From assembly GCF_007097525.1 (NCBI RefSeq), contig NZ_VKDD01000003.1, positions 289,777 through 353,776 of the forward strand: a stretch of 64,000 nucleotides of DNA, written 5' to 3'. The notes below the pieces were generated by a model. It was not told the DNA's origin. It was given only the letters and a program-made list of their open reading frames with translations, and did not search any database. Source of the stretch: Thalassomonas sp. M1454. GTDB taxonomy: Bacteria; Pseudomonadota; Gammaproteobacteria; Enterobacterales; Alteromonadaceae. Every line of letters begins with the position of its first letter. Position 1 is the first letter of the stretch. Of the stretch, positions 16,775-24,169 are shown piece after piece. The position numbers were made by a program, and so were the translations under genes.

Positions 16775-16942
16775 CCAGAAGCGCTCCACTATATAAGCAT
16801 GTGGCAGCCGAAGGGATTCAACCCAATCGTCCGATACAAGCAAGACCAAACTAACTTGTACCTCGGCATTAATCCCCCTCGTTATTTGTCATTGGAGTTT
16901 GATCTCCTCAAAATAACTACCTGGTTAATGCTCCTCTTCTGG
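16775..16942 (-). ncRNA. Lysine riboswitch (L-box)
   Basis: Read on the minus strand, this segment carries the conserved L-box blocks in order: P1 5' arm CCAGAAG with AGAGGAGC, then GGTAGT, GAGGAG, GAGGGGGATTAATGCCGAGG, GGGTTGAATCCC, CGGCTGCCAC, and GTGGAGCGCTTCTGG, which closes P1 (CCAGAAG/CTTCTGG). By memory it is closely similar to the E. coli lysC leader. Length between P1 ends is 168 nt. It lies 128 bases before the dapA-like start, so lysine should lower expression of the operon. Confidence 0.93.
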
Positions 16943-16980
16943 CCCTCAATATAAGGGCAGTAATAAAATATTTTCATATT

Positions 16981-17184
16981 CTAAGAATGTCGCTATTTAA
17001 CCACTTCATCATAAGTTTTTCAATATCATAAACGCATAGTTTGCAACTAAATGGTTATTTGTCAGTAAATATTATCTTTTTAACGTCTATATTTAGTAAA
17101 AAGCGTATTTAATCGTTTACTAAAGTCACACAAACGATGAAAATAGCGCCACTATATTGTTAGCCATTAAAAAGAGCATTTTGC
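16981..17184. other. Intergenic region between the lysine riboswitch and rsmC
   Basis: About 200 AT-rich bases between divergent transcription units. On the minus strand TTGAAA, 17 bases and TTAAAT around 16992-17022 could be the promoter of the riboswitch operon, which is only a suggestion. No gene, repeat or RNA was recognised here. Confidence 0.4.
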
Positions 17185-18228
17185 ATGTCATTATCGAACC
17201 CTTCACAACTGTTACTTCGAAATAGTGAATTACTAAAGAGTAATCACCCACTAGTCGTCGGCTGCCCTGATAATGAATTTTTAGCAGAGTTAATTAGCAT
17301 TAACCCACAAGCACAAATAACAAGTTATCAAACTCACTTTGGCTTTTATCAAAATACAAAAGCAAGATATCAAGATTCGGTAACAAGCTGCTTTGCTGCA
17401 AGTTATGAAAATCCAACGTCTAACAAGCACGACTTAGCTATTATTTATTTTCCAAAATCAAAACCTGAGTACCAATTTTTATTGGCAATGTTAGCGCCTC
17501 ACATGGCTGAGGGAGCAAACATTTTAGTGGTGGGTGAAAATAAAGGCGGAGTTAAATCTTGCGAGAAGTTAAGCACAAAATACTCTAGCTGTTCAAACAA
17601 GATAGACTCAGCTCGGCACTGCTCTTTGTTCTCTGTAGAATTTAATAACCAAGACTTTAGCTTTGATATTAATGACTTTTACAAAGAGTTTAATATCGAC
17701 GTAGCAGGTATTAAGCTGAAAGTTGCTTCACTACCTGGTGTATTTAGTAGCGGTTCACTAGATAATGGTACACGCATCTTATTAGAAAATTTACCATCGC
17801 AAATCACCGGTTCAGTATTAGACTTTGGCTGTGGAGCTGGGATCATTGGTGCATTTATTAATAAAACTGATCCAACAACTAAAGTTGACCTAGTTGATGT
17901 AAGTGCCCTTGCAATTGCAAGCTCAATAAAAACATTAGAATTAAATCAACTTAAAGGTAAAGTATTTGCCTCTGACGCATTATCTAATGTTAGCGCTCAG
18001 TACAACAGCGTAATATCAAATCCTCCGTTTCACCAAGGTATTAAAACCAACTACCATGCAACAGAGTCTTTCTTGAAATATATTAAGCAGCATATGACTA
18101 AAAATGCCAACTTAACTATTGTGGCCAATAACTTTCTTAAATATGCGCCAATATTAAAGGCTGAAATCGCCGAGCCAGAACTTCTTATTAACAGCAAAGG
18201 TTTCGCCGTTCACTACTGTAAAAAGTAA
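17185..18228 (+). CDS. rsmC: 16S rRNA (guanine-1207-N2)-methyltransferase
   Basis: 347 residues, the usual RsmC length. The N-terminal degenerate methyltransferase-like half carries IIYFPKSKPEYQFLLAML and the joining segment SARHCSLF; the catalytic C-terminal half has the SAM motif VLDFGCGAGIIG and the NPPF motif (ISNPPFHQG, residues 279-282). The segment LPGVFSSGSLDNGTRILLENL matches E. coli RsmC closely. It methylates G1207 of 16S rRNA in the 30S subunit. It is monocistronic and is followed by a strong hairpin at 18273-18311. Confidence 0.92.
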   Translation: MSLSNPSQLLLRNSELLKSNHPLVVGCPDNEFLAELISINPQAQITSYQTHFGFYQNTKARYQDSVTSCFAASYENPTSNKHDLAIIYFPKSKPEYQFLLAMLAPHMAEGANILVVGENKGGVKSCEKLSTKYSSCSNKIDSARHCSLFSVEFNNQDFSFDINDFYKEFNIDVAGIKLKVASLPGVFSSGSLDNGTRILLENLPSQITGSVLDFGCGAGIIGAFINKTDPTTKVDLVDVSALAIASSIKTLELNQLKGKVFASDALSNVSAQYNSVISNPPFHQGIKTNYHATESFLKYIKQHMTKNANLTIVANNFLKYAPILKAEIAEPELLINSKGFAVHYCKK

Positions 18229-18272
18229 TTATGTTGGATTTTTGAACTAAAAGATAAACCTAGTGTTCACCC

Positions 18273-18311
18273 CAAGTTAAATTGATGTTAGCGCAACACC
18301 AATTTAACTTG
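18273..18311 (+). terminator. Hairpin after rsmC, possible terminator
   Basis: 12-bp perfect arms (CAAGTTAAATTG and its complement) around an inner TGTT/AACA stem. A T run (six T) comes only about 12 bases later, so termination is plausible but not classical. Confidence 0.5.
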
Positions 18312-18644
18312 TTGATCATCTATTTTTTCGATAATTAATGACATCCTTACCTCAATTTTCCTTAAAAATTACAATTTGTTTCATTTTTACTTTTAACACA
18401 AACGTCCAAATAAAATAATCATAACCATACAAATCAACAAGATAGCATTAAATAACAGCTATTTTAGTTGCTCATAAATCTTACATTTTTACAACAATTT
18501 CACCATTGTTTACTTTTTAACTTGCTCTATCATATACATCATTAATTTAAAGGCAGAATTTATATCGCGAATGTGAAGCGTATAAGTTTTAACCGACTTG
18601 CTAACTATATAGAGGTTAGCTATCAGTTTTTTATCGAGGTATAT
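18312..18644. other. Long leader/promoter region of arcA
   Basis: About 330 very AT-rich bases precede the chosen arcA start. No convincing ORF, RNA gene or defined operator was found by eye. Length and composition suit a promoter region with an untranslated leader. An in-frame upstream extension of arcA from 18573 is open but not conserved in the family. Confidence 0.4.
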
Positions 18645-19361
18645 ATGACAAACCAAGCACAGATTTTAATTGTTGAAGACGAAGAAGTAACACGCTTAAA
18701 TTTAAAGAACTTGTTTGAAGCAGAAGGCTACACAACATTCGTAGCAGCTAACGGCGACAGCATGGCAGAGAAACTTCAAAGCAACAAAATAGATTTAGTG
18801 TTAATGGACATTAATCTACCTGGTAAGAACGGCTTATTATTAGCACGTGAATTATTAGAGAAAAACAGCACAGGTCTTATGTTTATCACTGGTCGCGATA
18901 GCGATGTTGATAAAGTATTAGGCTTAGAGATTGGTGCTGATGACTACGTTACTAAACCATTTAACCCTCGCGAGTTAACTATTCGTGTTCGTAATTTATT
19001 AAAACGTATTCAACAAACAGATGTAAACACACCTGTTGCTGATACTGCTATGATCCAATTTAACAACTGGAACTTAGATCCAAACTCTCGTCGTATGACG
19101 TCTCCACAAGGTGAAACTTTCCCAATCCCTCGTGGTGAATACCGTGCATTACGTTTATTAATGGCTAACAGTGGTAAAATCGTAACTCGTCAACAGCTTA
19201 TCCAAGAAATGACTGGTCGTGATTTACGTGAAAATGACCGTACTGTAGACGTTACTATTCGTCGCTTACGTAAGCACTTTGAAACTGACAATACTAACTC
19301 AGAATTTATCAATACGATCCACGGTGAAGGTTACCGTTTCGTAGGAACTTTAGAAGCTTAA
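18645..19361 (+). CDS. arcA: Aerobic respiration control response regulator ArcA
   Basis: 238 residues from the ATG at 18645, which has GAGGT five bases upstream and begins the conserved MTNQAQILIVEDEEVTR. OmpR-type layout: receiver domain with phospho-acceptor Asp55 in LVLMDINLPGKNGLLLARELLE, the signature GLEIGADDYVTKPFNPRELTIRVRNLL, then a winged-helix DNA-binding domain with DRTVDVTIRRLRKHFE and IHGEGYRF. By memory this is near-identical to E. coli ArcA in the key blocks. It controls the aerobic/anaerobic switch. No ArcB sensor gene is in this window, but a separate Hpt gene faces it. Confidence 0.95.
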   Translation: MTNQAQILIVEDEEVTRLNLKNLFEAEGYTTFVAANGDSMAEKLQSNKIDLVLMDINLPGKNGLLLARELLEKNSTGLMFITGRDSDVDKVLGLEIGADDYVTKPFNPRELTIRVRNLLKRIQQTDVNTPVADTAMIQFNNWNLDPNSRRMTSPQGETFPIPRGEYRALRLLMANSGKIVTRQQLIQEMTGRDLRENDRTVDVTIRRLRKHFETDNTNSEFINTIHGEGYRFVGTLEA

Positions 19362-19391
19362 TAAGCCCTAACGTTCAAACTAAATAGATAG

Positions 19392-19422
19392 AAATGGCTA
19401 ACCTTGTGTTAGCCATTTTTTT
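19392..19422 (+). terminator. arcA terminator overlapping the 3' end of the hpt gene
   Basis: Stem AAATGGCTAAC and its complement with a 5-base loop, followed by T. The minus-strand hpt gene ends at 19398, so its last codons lie inside this hairpin. The classical T run (seven T) favours termination of plus-strand arcA transcripts. Confidence 0.8.
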
Positions 19423-19742
19423 ATTGCCTGAATACTTTCTTTATTCAACGATTCTAACTTTTCTAAAGCTACACTTAACACTGCAAAATCATCTTTACTG
19501 TACTCTAACTCTTTCACTTGGTTAAATACCTGCTTCAGACCAGTATTACCCGAAGCGCTTTTTAAAATGTGACAGCTTTCTTGCCAATTGGCATAGTTTT
19601 GCTCGGCAACAGCTTGCTTTAATTTATCTATATATAATTGCGACTGTTCAACATAAAGGTCTACTGTTTCGCTAAATACTTCGATGCCTAATACATCTTT
19701 GTATTGACCGGCGATTTCTAAATCTAATAATTCCATATGCAT
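19398..19742 (-). CDS. Stand-alone histidine phosphotransfer (Hpt) domain protein, HptA-like
   Basis: 114 residues forming one helical Hpt domain: SCHILKSASGNTG carries the phospho-accepting His (His58 from the first Met). The true start may be the third residue (MELLDLE), as the first two codons are not typical. In Shewanella the ArcS sensor lacks an Hpt domain and a separate HptA passes the phosphate to ArcA. Position directly opposite arcA makes an equivalent phosphorelay role likely, which is inference. No receiver or kinase domain is present. Confidence 0.8.
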   Translation of the reverse strand: MHMELLDLEIAGQYKDVLGIEVFSETVDLYVEQSQLYIDKLKQAVAEQNYANWQESCHILKSASGNTGLKQVFNQVKELEYSKDDFAVLSVALEKLESLNKESIQAIKKWLTQG

Positions 19743-20124
19743 ACCATTTTAATGAACATCCTATTGGCAACATAGCATGAAAAATCGGCTATTGACGAAT
19801 GAAATATTCAATTTTTAAGCAATAACACAAAGAAGAAACCAACACCTTACAAACCATTAACTTATGCACCACCTTAATTAACATAAGTCATCAACACAGC
19901 GCGAAAACATTGATTTTGCCTTGATATTACTGCAGAATAGCCGACCAATTTACTAGGTCTTTAGTTTTTTTGTTTTAATTTTTGCTAAAACAGAAATAAA
20001 AGTAAAACTTTATCTGCAAATTAGTTAGAATACGCGCCTTAAAAACTAAGTAGTACCTACAAAACTAAGTACTACTTACTAGTAAAACTCATTAATCAGT
20101 AACGATAAAGTAAGCGGAGCACTA
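19743..20124. other. Intergenic region upstream of folE2 with a hairpin
   Basis: About 380 AT-rich bases. Near the folE2 end are two near-identical direct repeats, AAAACTAAGTAGTAC and AAAACTAAGTACTAC, and within them an inverted repeat TAAGTAGTAC/GTACTACTTA (20047-20078). It could be an operator or a leader hairpin. FolE2 genes are often under Zur, so a Zur box was searched for and not found. Nothing else recognised. Confidence 0.4.
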
Positions 20125-21051
20125 ATGCCGACATCAATGCCAGATATAGCCAACCACACTACGGCACAAACCGAAGGTACTCTAGACAGGGTAGGTATGG
20201 GCAACATTGAAATGCCAATAATGGTTTCAGCCAAAGATGAAGCTGAAAAAATGGTTTCTGCTCACATTGACGCTTTTGTAAATTTAAATGATGCACAGGC
20301 GAAAGGCATTCACATGTCTCGCTTGTACTTATTACTTGATGACCTTTCAAGTGGCAACACATTAAACTATCAATCACTAATCGAGCTATTAAATGAATTT
20401 ATCAGCTCGCATCATGATTTAAGTGATACTGCTTATGTAAAATTTAGCTTTGACTACCCGATGCGCCGTAAAGCATTAGTAAGTGGTAAGTTAGGCTGGA
20501 GAGTTTACCCGGTAACTATTGTTGGTAAATTAGAAAAAGGCGTATTTGATATTGAGCTATGTGTAGATATTGCTTATTCATCAACATGTCCATGTTCAGC
20601 AGCTTTAGCTCGCCAATTAATTCAAAAAGCATTTACTGAAAAATTTGCCGAGCAAGACAGTGTAGCCAAAGAAGATATCCACCAATGGCTTGGCACTTCA
20701 GAAGGTATTGTGGCTACGCCGCACAGCCAACGTTCAATCGCTGAAATTAAAGTTAAACTAAATGAATCAGTAAGCTCATTCCCTATCACTGATGTGGTAG
20801 ATACGGTAGAAACTGCATTACAAACGCCAGTACAAGCTGCGGTTAAACGTGAAGATGAGCAAGAGTTTGCTCGTTTAAATGGTCAAAACCTAATGTTTTG
20901 TGAAGATGCCGCTCGCCGCGTACAACACGCGATGAACTTAGTACAAGGTTATGATGATTTCTGGGTTAAGATAAACCACTTAGAATCATTACACGCCCAC
21001 GATGCTGTTGCAGTAACAACCAAAGGTTTAGCAAACGGTTATAAAGCATAG
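20125..21051 (+). CDS. folE2: GTP cyclohydrolase FolE2 (type IB)
   Basis: 308 residues. Landmarks: [25 protein letters not shown], and the catalytic Cys block [15 protein letters not shown] (Cys155, Cys157). It converts GTP to 7,8-dihydroneopterin triphosphate, the first step of folate synthesis, and unlike FolE can work with metals other than zinc. The ATG at 20125 is favoured by GCGGAGC six bases upstream; an ATG at 20137 is an alternative. Its last 12 codons recur 2.7 kb downstream (23726-23761). Terminator at 21071-21095. Confidence 0.92.
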   Translation: MPTSMPDIANHTTAQTEGTLDRVGMGNIEMPIMVSAKDEAEKMVSAHIDAFVNLNDAQAKGIHMSRLYLLLDDLSSGNTLNYQSLIELLNEFISSHHDLSDTAYVKFSFDYPMRRKALVSGKLGWRVYPVTIVGKLEKGVFDIELCVDIAYSSTCPCSAALARQLIQKAFTEKFAEQDSVAKEDIHQWLGTSEGIVATPHSQRSIAEIKVKLNESVSSFPITDVVDTVETALQTPVQAAVKREDEQEFARLNGQNLMFCEDAARRVQHAMNLVQGYDDFWVKINHLESLHAHDAVAVTTKGLANGYKA

Positions 21052-21070
21052 CTTCAAATATTAAAAAGAT

Positions 21071-21095
21071 AAGCCAGCATTAAGCTGGCTTTTTT
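21071..21095 (+). terminator. folE2 terminator
   Basis: Stem AAGCCAGC/GCTGGCTT with a 5-base loop and a T run, 20 bases past the folE2 stop. Confidence 0.85.
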
Positions 21096-21162
21096 GAAAA
21101 AATAGAACGCTATGAATTACCAAAGCGCTTAACAATCAGTAGCTAAAAGTCATTTACTGCTT

Positions 21163-23613
21163 CTATTTAAAAGTAGCATTGCGTTTTTCGGATAAGCTTT
21201 TCTTTCCTTCAAGATTTAATAAACCGTAATCATTCGTATTTTTCCAAGCATCTTGATGGTTACTTAAATCAAAAAGACTTACATGATTAATTCTAGGATA
21301 AATAAAGGCCCCTATCTCATCTTCCGTAACCATAAAGTCATTATTCTGATCATAGCCCAAAGTAGAATATTCCATAACTAACGCTTTACCGTTATCATCA
21401 ACAGAAATCACTTCCCAAGTACGGTGACGCCTAAGGCCGTCATCATTAAACCTTAAGTTGATAATATTTTCACTCTTATCCCAGGTCCAACGATTATCAC
21501 CTAAATTATAATGGTCAACATCAATATCATCGTAATTTTCTCCAGCTAAGATACCTGAAACACCACGTCTTAATGTGCCATCTTCTTTAAATTGATATCC
21601 CCAAATAGCATCTAAAGTGGGTAAATCACCCTGCCAATTTCCTTCTAAATAGCCATTAATATTGGCTAGTTGTATTTGTGGTAATTCAGTTACTAAATTA
21701 TTAACTAACTTAAGGTATGTATTATCAAACTTTGCCATTTGAGCTACGAATAGGGATTTAACTTGATTATCTACAAGCTCCTCTGTGTAGGCTAAATATA
21801 GGTTATCTTCTTTTTGAATTGGTTTTATAACAAACTTTAAATTATCTGATGTTAAATTAATAGAGCCATTTTCTAAGCTATAATCGTAAGTAACACCACT
21901 TTCTCTTGCTATCGCCTTACCATTTGAAAATGTTAAAACTTGAGCTATAAATGATTCTGTCGATTCTTGTAAATTACTGTAATCATAAACCTCTGCATTA
22001 AAGTGCAGAACCCAATCCCCCTCAATATTATCAGCAGTTATAGTATCTAAAGAAACCTCGGCTGTAGGTAATAAATTTAATGTTGCTGTCGTTGCTTCTG
22101 TAGCGATAGGGTTTTCACTGTTCCAACCGATTCCATCAGGCATAATAAGTTGACGTTGGTATTCACCCTCGACGAATACTTTATATGTCTCAGGCGTCTT
22201 ACTTAATATGGTATATTTTTTATTATCAAACCCGTATCTCATTTCAAACTGTAAGTCCGATGGTAACTTACCTGAATCTACGGCGTTAACCAAAGCAGTT
22301 TGTACTTCATTATTAAAGCCATTTGAAATTAAATTATCGAACGGATAACTTGAATATTCAAAATATACGCCCTCATATGAATTCATTTCAACATTAAGCT
22401 TCCCATCTATGATTTTCCAATCAAAACCTTGTTTACTAGATGTTCCGCGATAGATAGTTTTATGTTCAGTGCCAATTGCGTTCGCTGAAAAATGTAAAAT
22501 ATCACCAACAAAATCCACCCAACCAGCTTTCGTATCATTCAATACTGCAAGAGATTGATTCACAAGAATTTCTTCAGTGAATGCAAGTACTACTTTTGGA
22601 TCTGCAATTGTTTCTTTTATTGCAACATCTAAATCTTGTAAGAATGAATCACTTTTTTTACCTGTTTCATCTACATTGTTCGTTGAGGTGAGATATGCAT
22701 CTATAGCAACCTCAGTGTTAGACTCTCCTTGCTCAGGGTCTAGCAATGAAACAATAGTTTCACCTTCAGGAATTTCGTAGGCAGGGTTGTCAACGAGTAA
22801 CTTGATTAACGCTGATGTTTCTATTAACTTTTCAGTATCAATATTTTTAGTTAGTTCTGAAAACTCTTCAAAATTTGAAAACTCATTATCATCATTTAGA
22901 TCTTTTGCTAATAAGTACAGAGCTGTGGAAACATGTGTCACGTTAGTAGATAGAAGCTCATTATCTACTTGATGTAGTTCATTTGTTTGCTCTAATAATT
23001 CAGAGCTATTACCTAAAAACAAGAGTAATTCAACATTATCTTGATTGTTTAGTGCATTACCTTGGGCTGTTAGTATGATGCTTTTATTAATTTCTTTAAT
23101 TAATAAATCAATAGAATAAAAGCCATCCTGGTCAGCGGTAGTAGTAAATTTATCACCTCCTATCTTAACGACAACTGTAGCGTTAGCTATTGGCGAGTCT
23201 GTAACTTGTCCTTGCACTGTAAGTTCATGATTAACATCGATGGTCACAATAGAAGAAACAGTTTCATTGCCATCAGAGATTTGGTAACTAAAACTATCTA
23301 CTCCAGCAAAGCCGTTAAGAGGAGTATAAACGACTTGATTACCATCAATAACTGCAGAACCATTTTTTGGTAGCTCTGGTAAATCACTTATAGTTAAAGT
23401 ATCGCCATCAGCATCAATATCATTATTAAGTACGTCAATATTTACAGTATTGCCATTTAAACTTACTACTTGATCAGGCTCTGCGGTAGGAGCAGTATTA
23501 ACAACAGGTTGAGTATCAGGAGCATTTGTTACTTCAGAGTTAGAAGAGCTCCCCCCACATGCAGTCAAAGCTAAGGAGAGAAAACTTAAAGGCAAAAGGT
23601 TATAATTTTTCAT
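21163..23613 (-). CDS. Large surface-type lipoprotein with cadherin-like domain
   Basis: 816 residues. Lipoprotein signal with lipobox LTAC (Cys19) and a GGSSS linker. Residues 40-128 form a cadherin/Ig-like domain with NNDIDADGDTLTISDLP and GFAGVDSFSYQISDGNETVSS, a calcium-binding repeat type. Residues about 131-310 form a module also present in the lipoprotein at 60430-63696 (QGQVTDSPIANATVVV...TADQDGFYSIDL). The C-terminal 450 residues match no domain I know. Transcribed alone from an ATG with AGGATC upstream. The gene sits between two copies of the folE2 3' end, which suggests recent gain. Outer-membrane or surface location is inferred; function unknown. Confidence 0.7.
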   Translation of the reverse strand: MKNYNLLPLSFLSLALTACGGSSSNSEVTNAPDTQPVVNTAPTAEPDQVVSLNGNTVNIDVLNNDIDADGDTLTISDLPELPKNGSAVIDGNQVVYTPLNGFAGVDSFSYQISDGNETVSSIVTIDVNHELTVQGQVTDSPIANATVVVKIGGDKFTTTADQDGFYSIDLLIKEINKSIILTAQGNALNNQDNVELLLFLGNSSELLEQTNELHQVDNELLSTNVTHVSTALYLLAKDLNDDNEFSNFEEFSELTKNIDTEKLIETSALIKLLVDNPAYEIPEGETIVSLLDPEQGESNTEVAIDAYLTSTNNVDETGKKSDSFLQDLDVAIKETIADPKVVLAFTEEILVNQSLAVLNDTKAGWVDFVGDILHFSANAIGTEHKTIYRGTSSKQGFDWKIIDGKLNVEMNSYEGVYFEYSSYPFDNLISNGFNNEVQTALVNAVDSGKLPSDLQFEMRYGFDNKKYTILSKTPETYKVFVEGEYQRQLIMPDGIGWNSENPIATEATTATLNLLPTAEVSLDTITADNIEGDWVLHFNAEVYDYSNLQESTESFIAQVLTFSNGKAIARESGVTYDYSLENGSINLTSDNLKFVIKPIQKEDNLYLAYTEELVDNQVKSLFVAQMAKFDNTYLKLVNNLVTELPQIQLANINGYLEGNWQGDLPTLDAIWGYQFKEDGTLRRGVSGILAGENYDDIDVDHYNLGDNRWTWDKSENIINLRFNDDGLRRHRTWEVISVDDNGKALVMEYSTLGYDQNNDFMVTEDEIGAFIYPRINHVSLFDLSNHQDAWKNTNDYGLLNLEGKKSLSEKRNATFK

Positions 23614-23725
23614 AAAGATCCTATTTATTAGAAATATTAATATACAAGATTAAATTTATATATATTTCATATACTTCCTTGTATATATCAACGCTAACAT
23701 TAACCATTCACAATGTAAACAGCAG

Positions 23726-23761
23726 GTAACCAAGGGTTTAGCAAACGGCTATAAAGCGTAA
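23726..23761 (+). pseudogene. folE2: Remnant of the 3' end of a second folE2 allele
   Basis: Reads GTA ACC AAG GGT TTA GCA and on to a TAA, giving [15 protein letters not shown], the same residues as the end of the intact folE2 ([12 protein letters not shown]) apart from one missing Thr. Within the shared ten codons every base difference is synonymous (AAA/AAG, GGT/GGC, GCA/GCG) and the stop differs (TAG/TAA). This points to a formerly functional, diverged folE2 tail rather than a fresh duplication. It is followed by its own terminator. Confidence 0.8.
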
Positions 23762-23781
23762 AACAAATCAATTTTGTAATT

Positions 23782-23806
23782 AAGCCAACATTTGTTGGCT
23801 TTTTTT
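23782..23806 (+). terminator. Terminator after the folE2 remnant
   Basis: Stem AAGCCAAC/GTTGGCTT with a 4-base loop and a seven-T run. It resembles the intact folE2 terminator in position and form and probably was the terminator of the lost folE2 allele. Confidence 0.8.
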
Positions 23807-23979
23807 ATGGCAAAAATATAAATAAATTGAAATAAACCCAAGAAAACCGCTAATAATGAAATTTTATTTCATATTTTTTTTAAGCATATGAAAATAAAAC
23901 CGTAAGTTTACAGATTTTACAACAACTCCCTCTATACCTTGAATTTATTGAGTTTGTTAAAAAGTCATTTTTATACACT

Positions 23980-24015
23980 TTTTAACATGTGTTAAAACTT
24001 TAGTATTAATACTAA
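23980..24015. promoter_or_regulatory. Two adjacent palindromes upstream of gltB
   Basis: TTTTAACATGTGTTAAAA (23980-23997) and TTAGTATTAATACTAA (24000-24015) are perfect palindromes lying side by side about 155-190 bases before the gltB start. They are spaced like operator sites. I cannot assign a regulator. The surrounding 23807-24127 stretch holds no gene that I recognise. Confidence 0.4.
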
Positions 24016-24169
24016 GAGTAATAACTCTATTTTTGATTGACCTTTGTATAACATAGCTATATCTTACAAGGTTCCCCCAGTTTGATATTGCAATATTTAT
24101 TCAGTTTTCAACTATTATTATTCGCCTTTGCAAATCAACAAAACTGGTCAGAATACAGGAGAATTATGC

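Noticed and set aside
18573..18644. N-terminal extension of ArcA from an upstream in-frame start
   Set aside because: ArcA proteins begin close to the receiver domain, and the ATG at 18645 has a proper GAGGT site; the upstream codons are AT-rich leader.
19990..20124. Zur box upstream of folE2
   Set aside because: FolE2 is often in the Zur regulon, but no sequence here resembles the palindrome found at 13276-13296.
21163..23761. A site-specific integrative element inserted at the folE2 3' end
   Set aside because: Only one gene lies between the two folE2 ends and no integrase or transposase is present; synonymous differences fit allelic replacement better than an attachment-site duplication.
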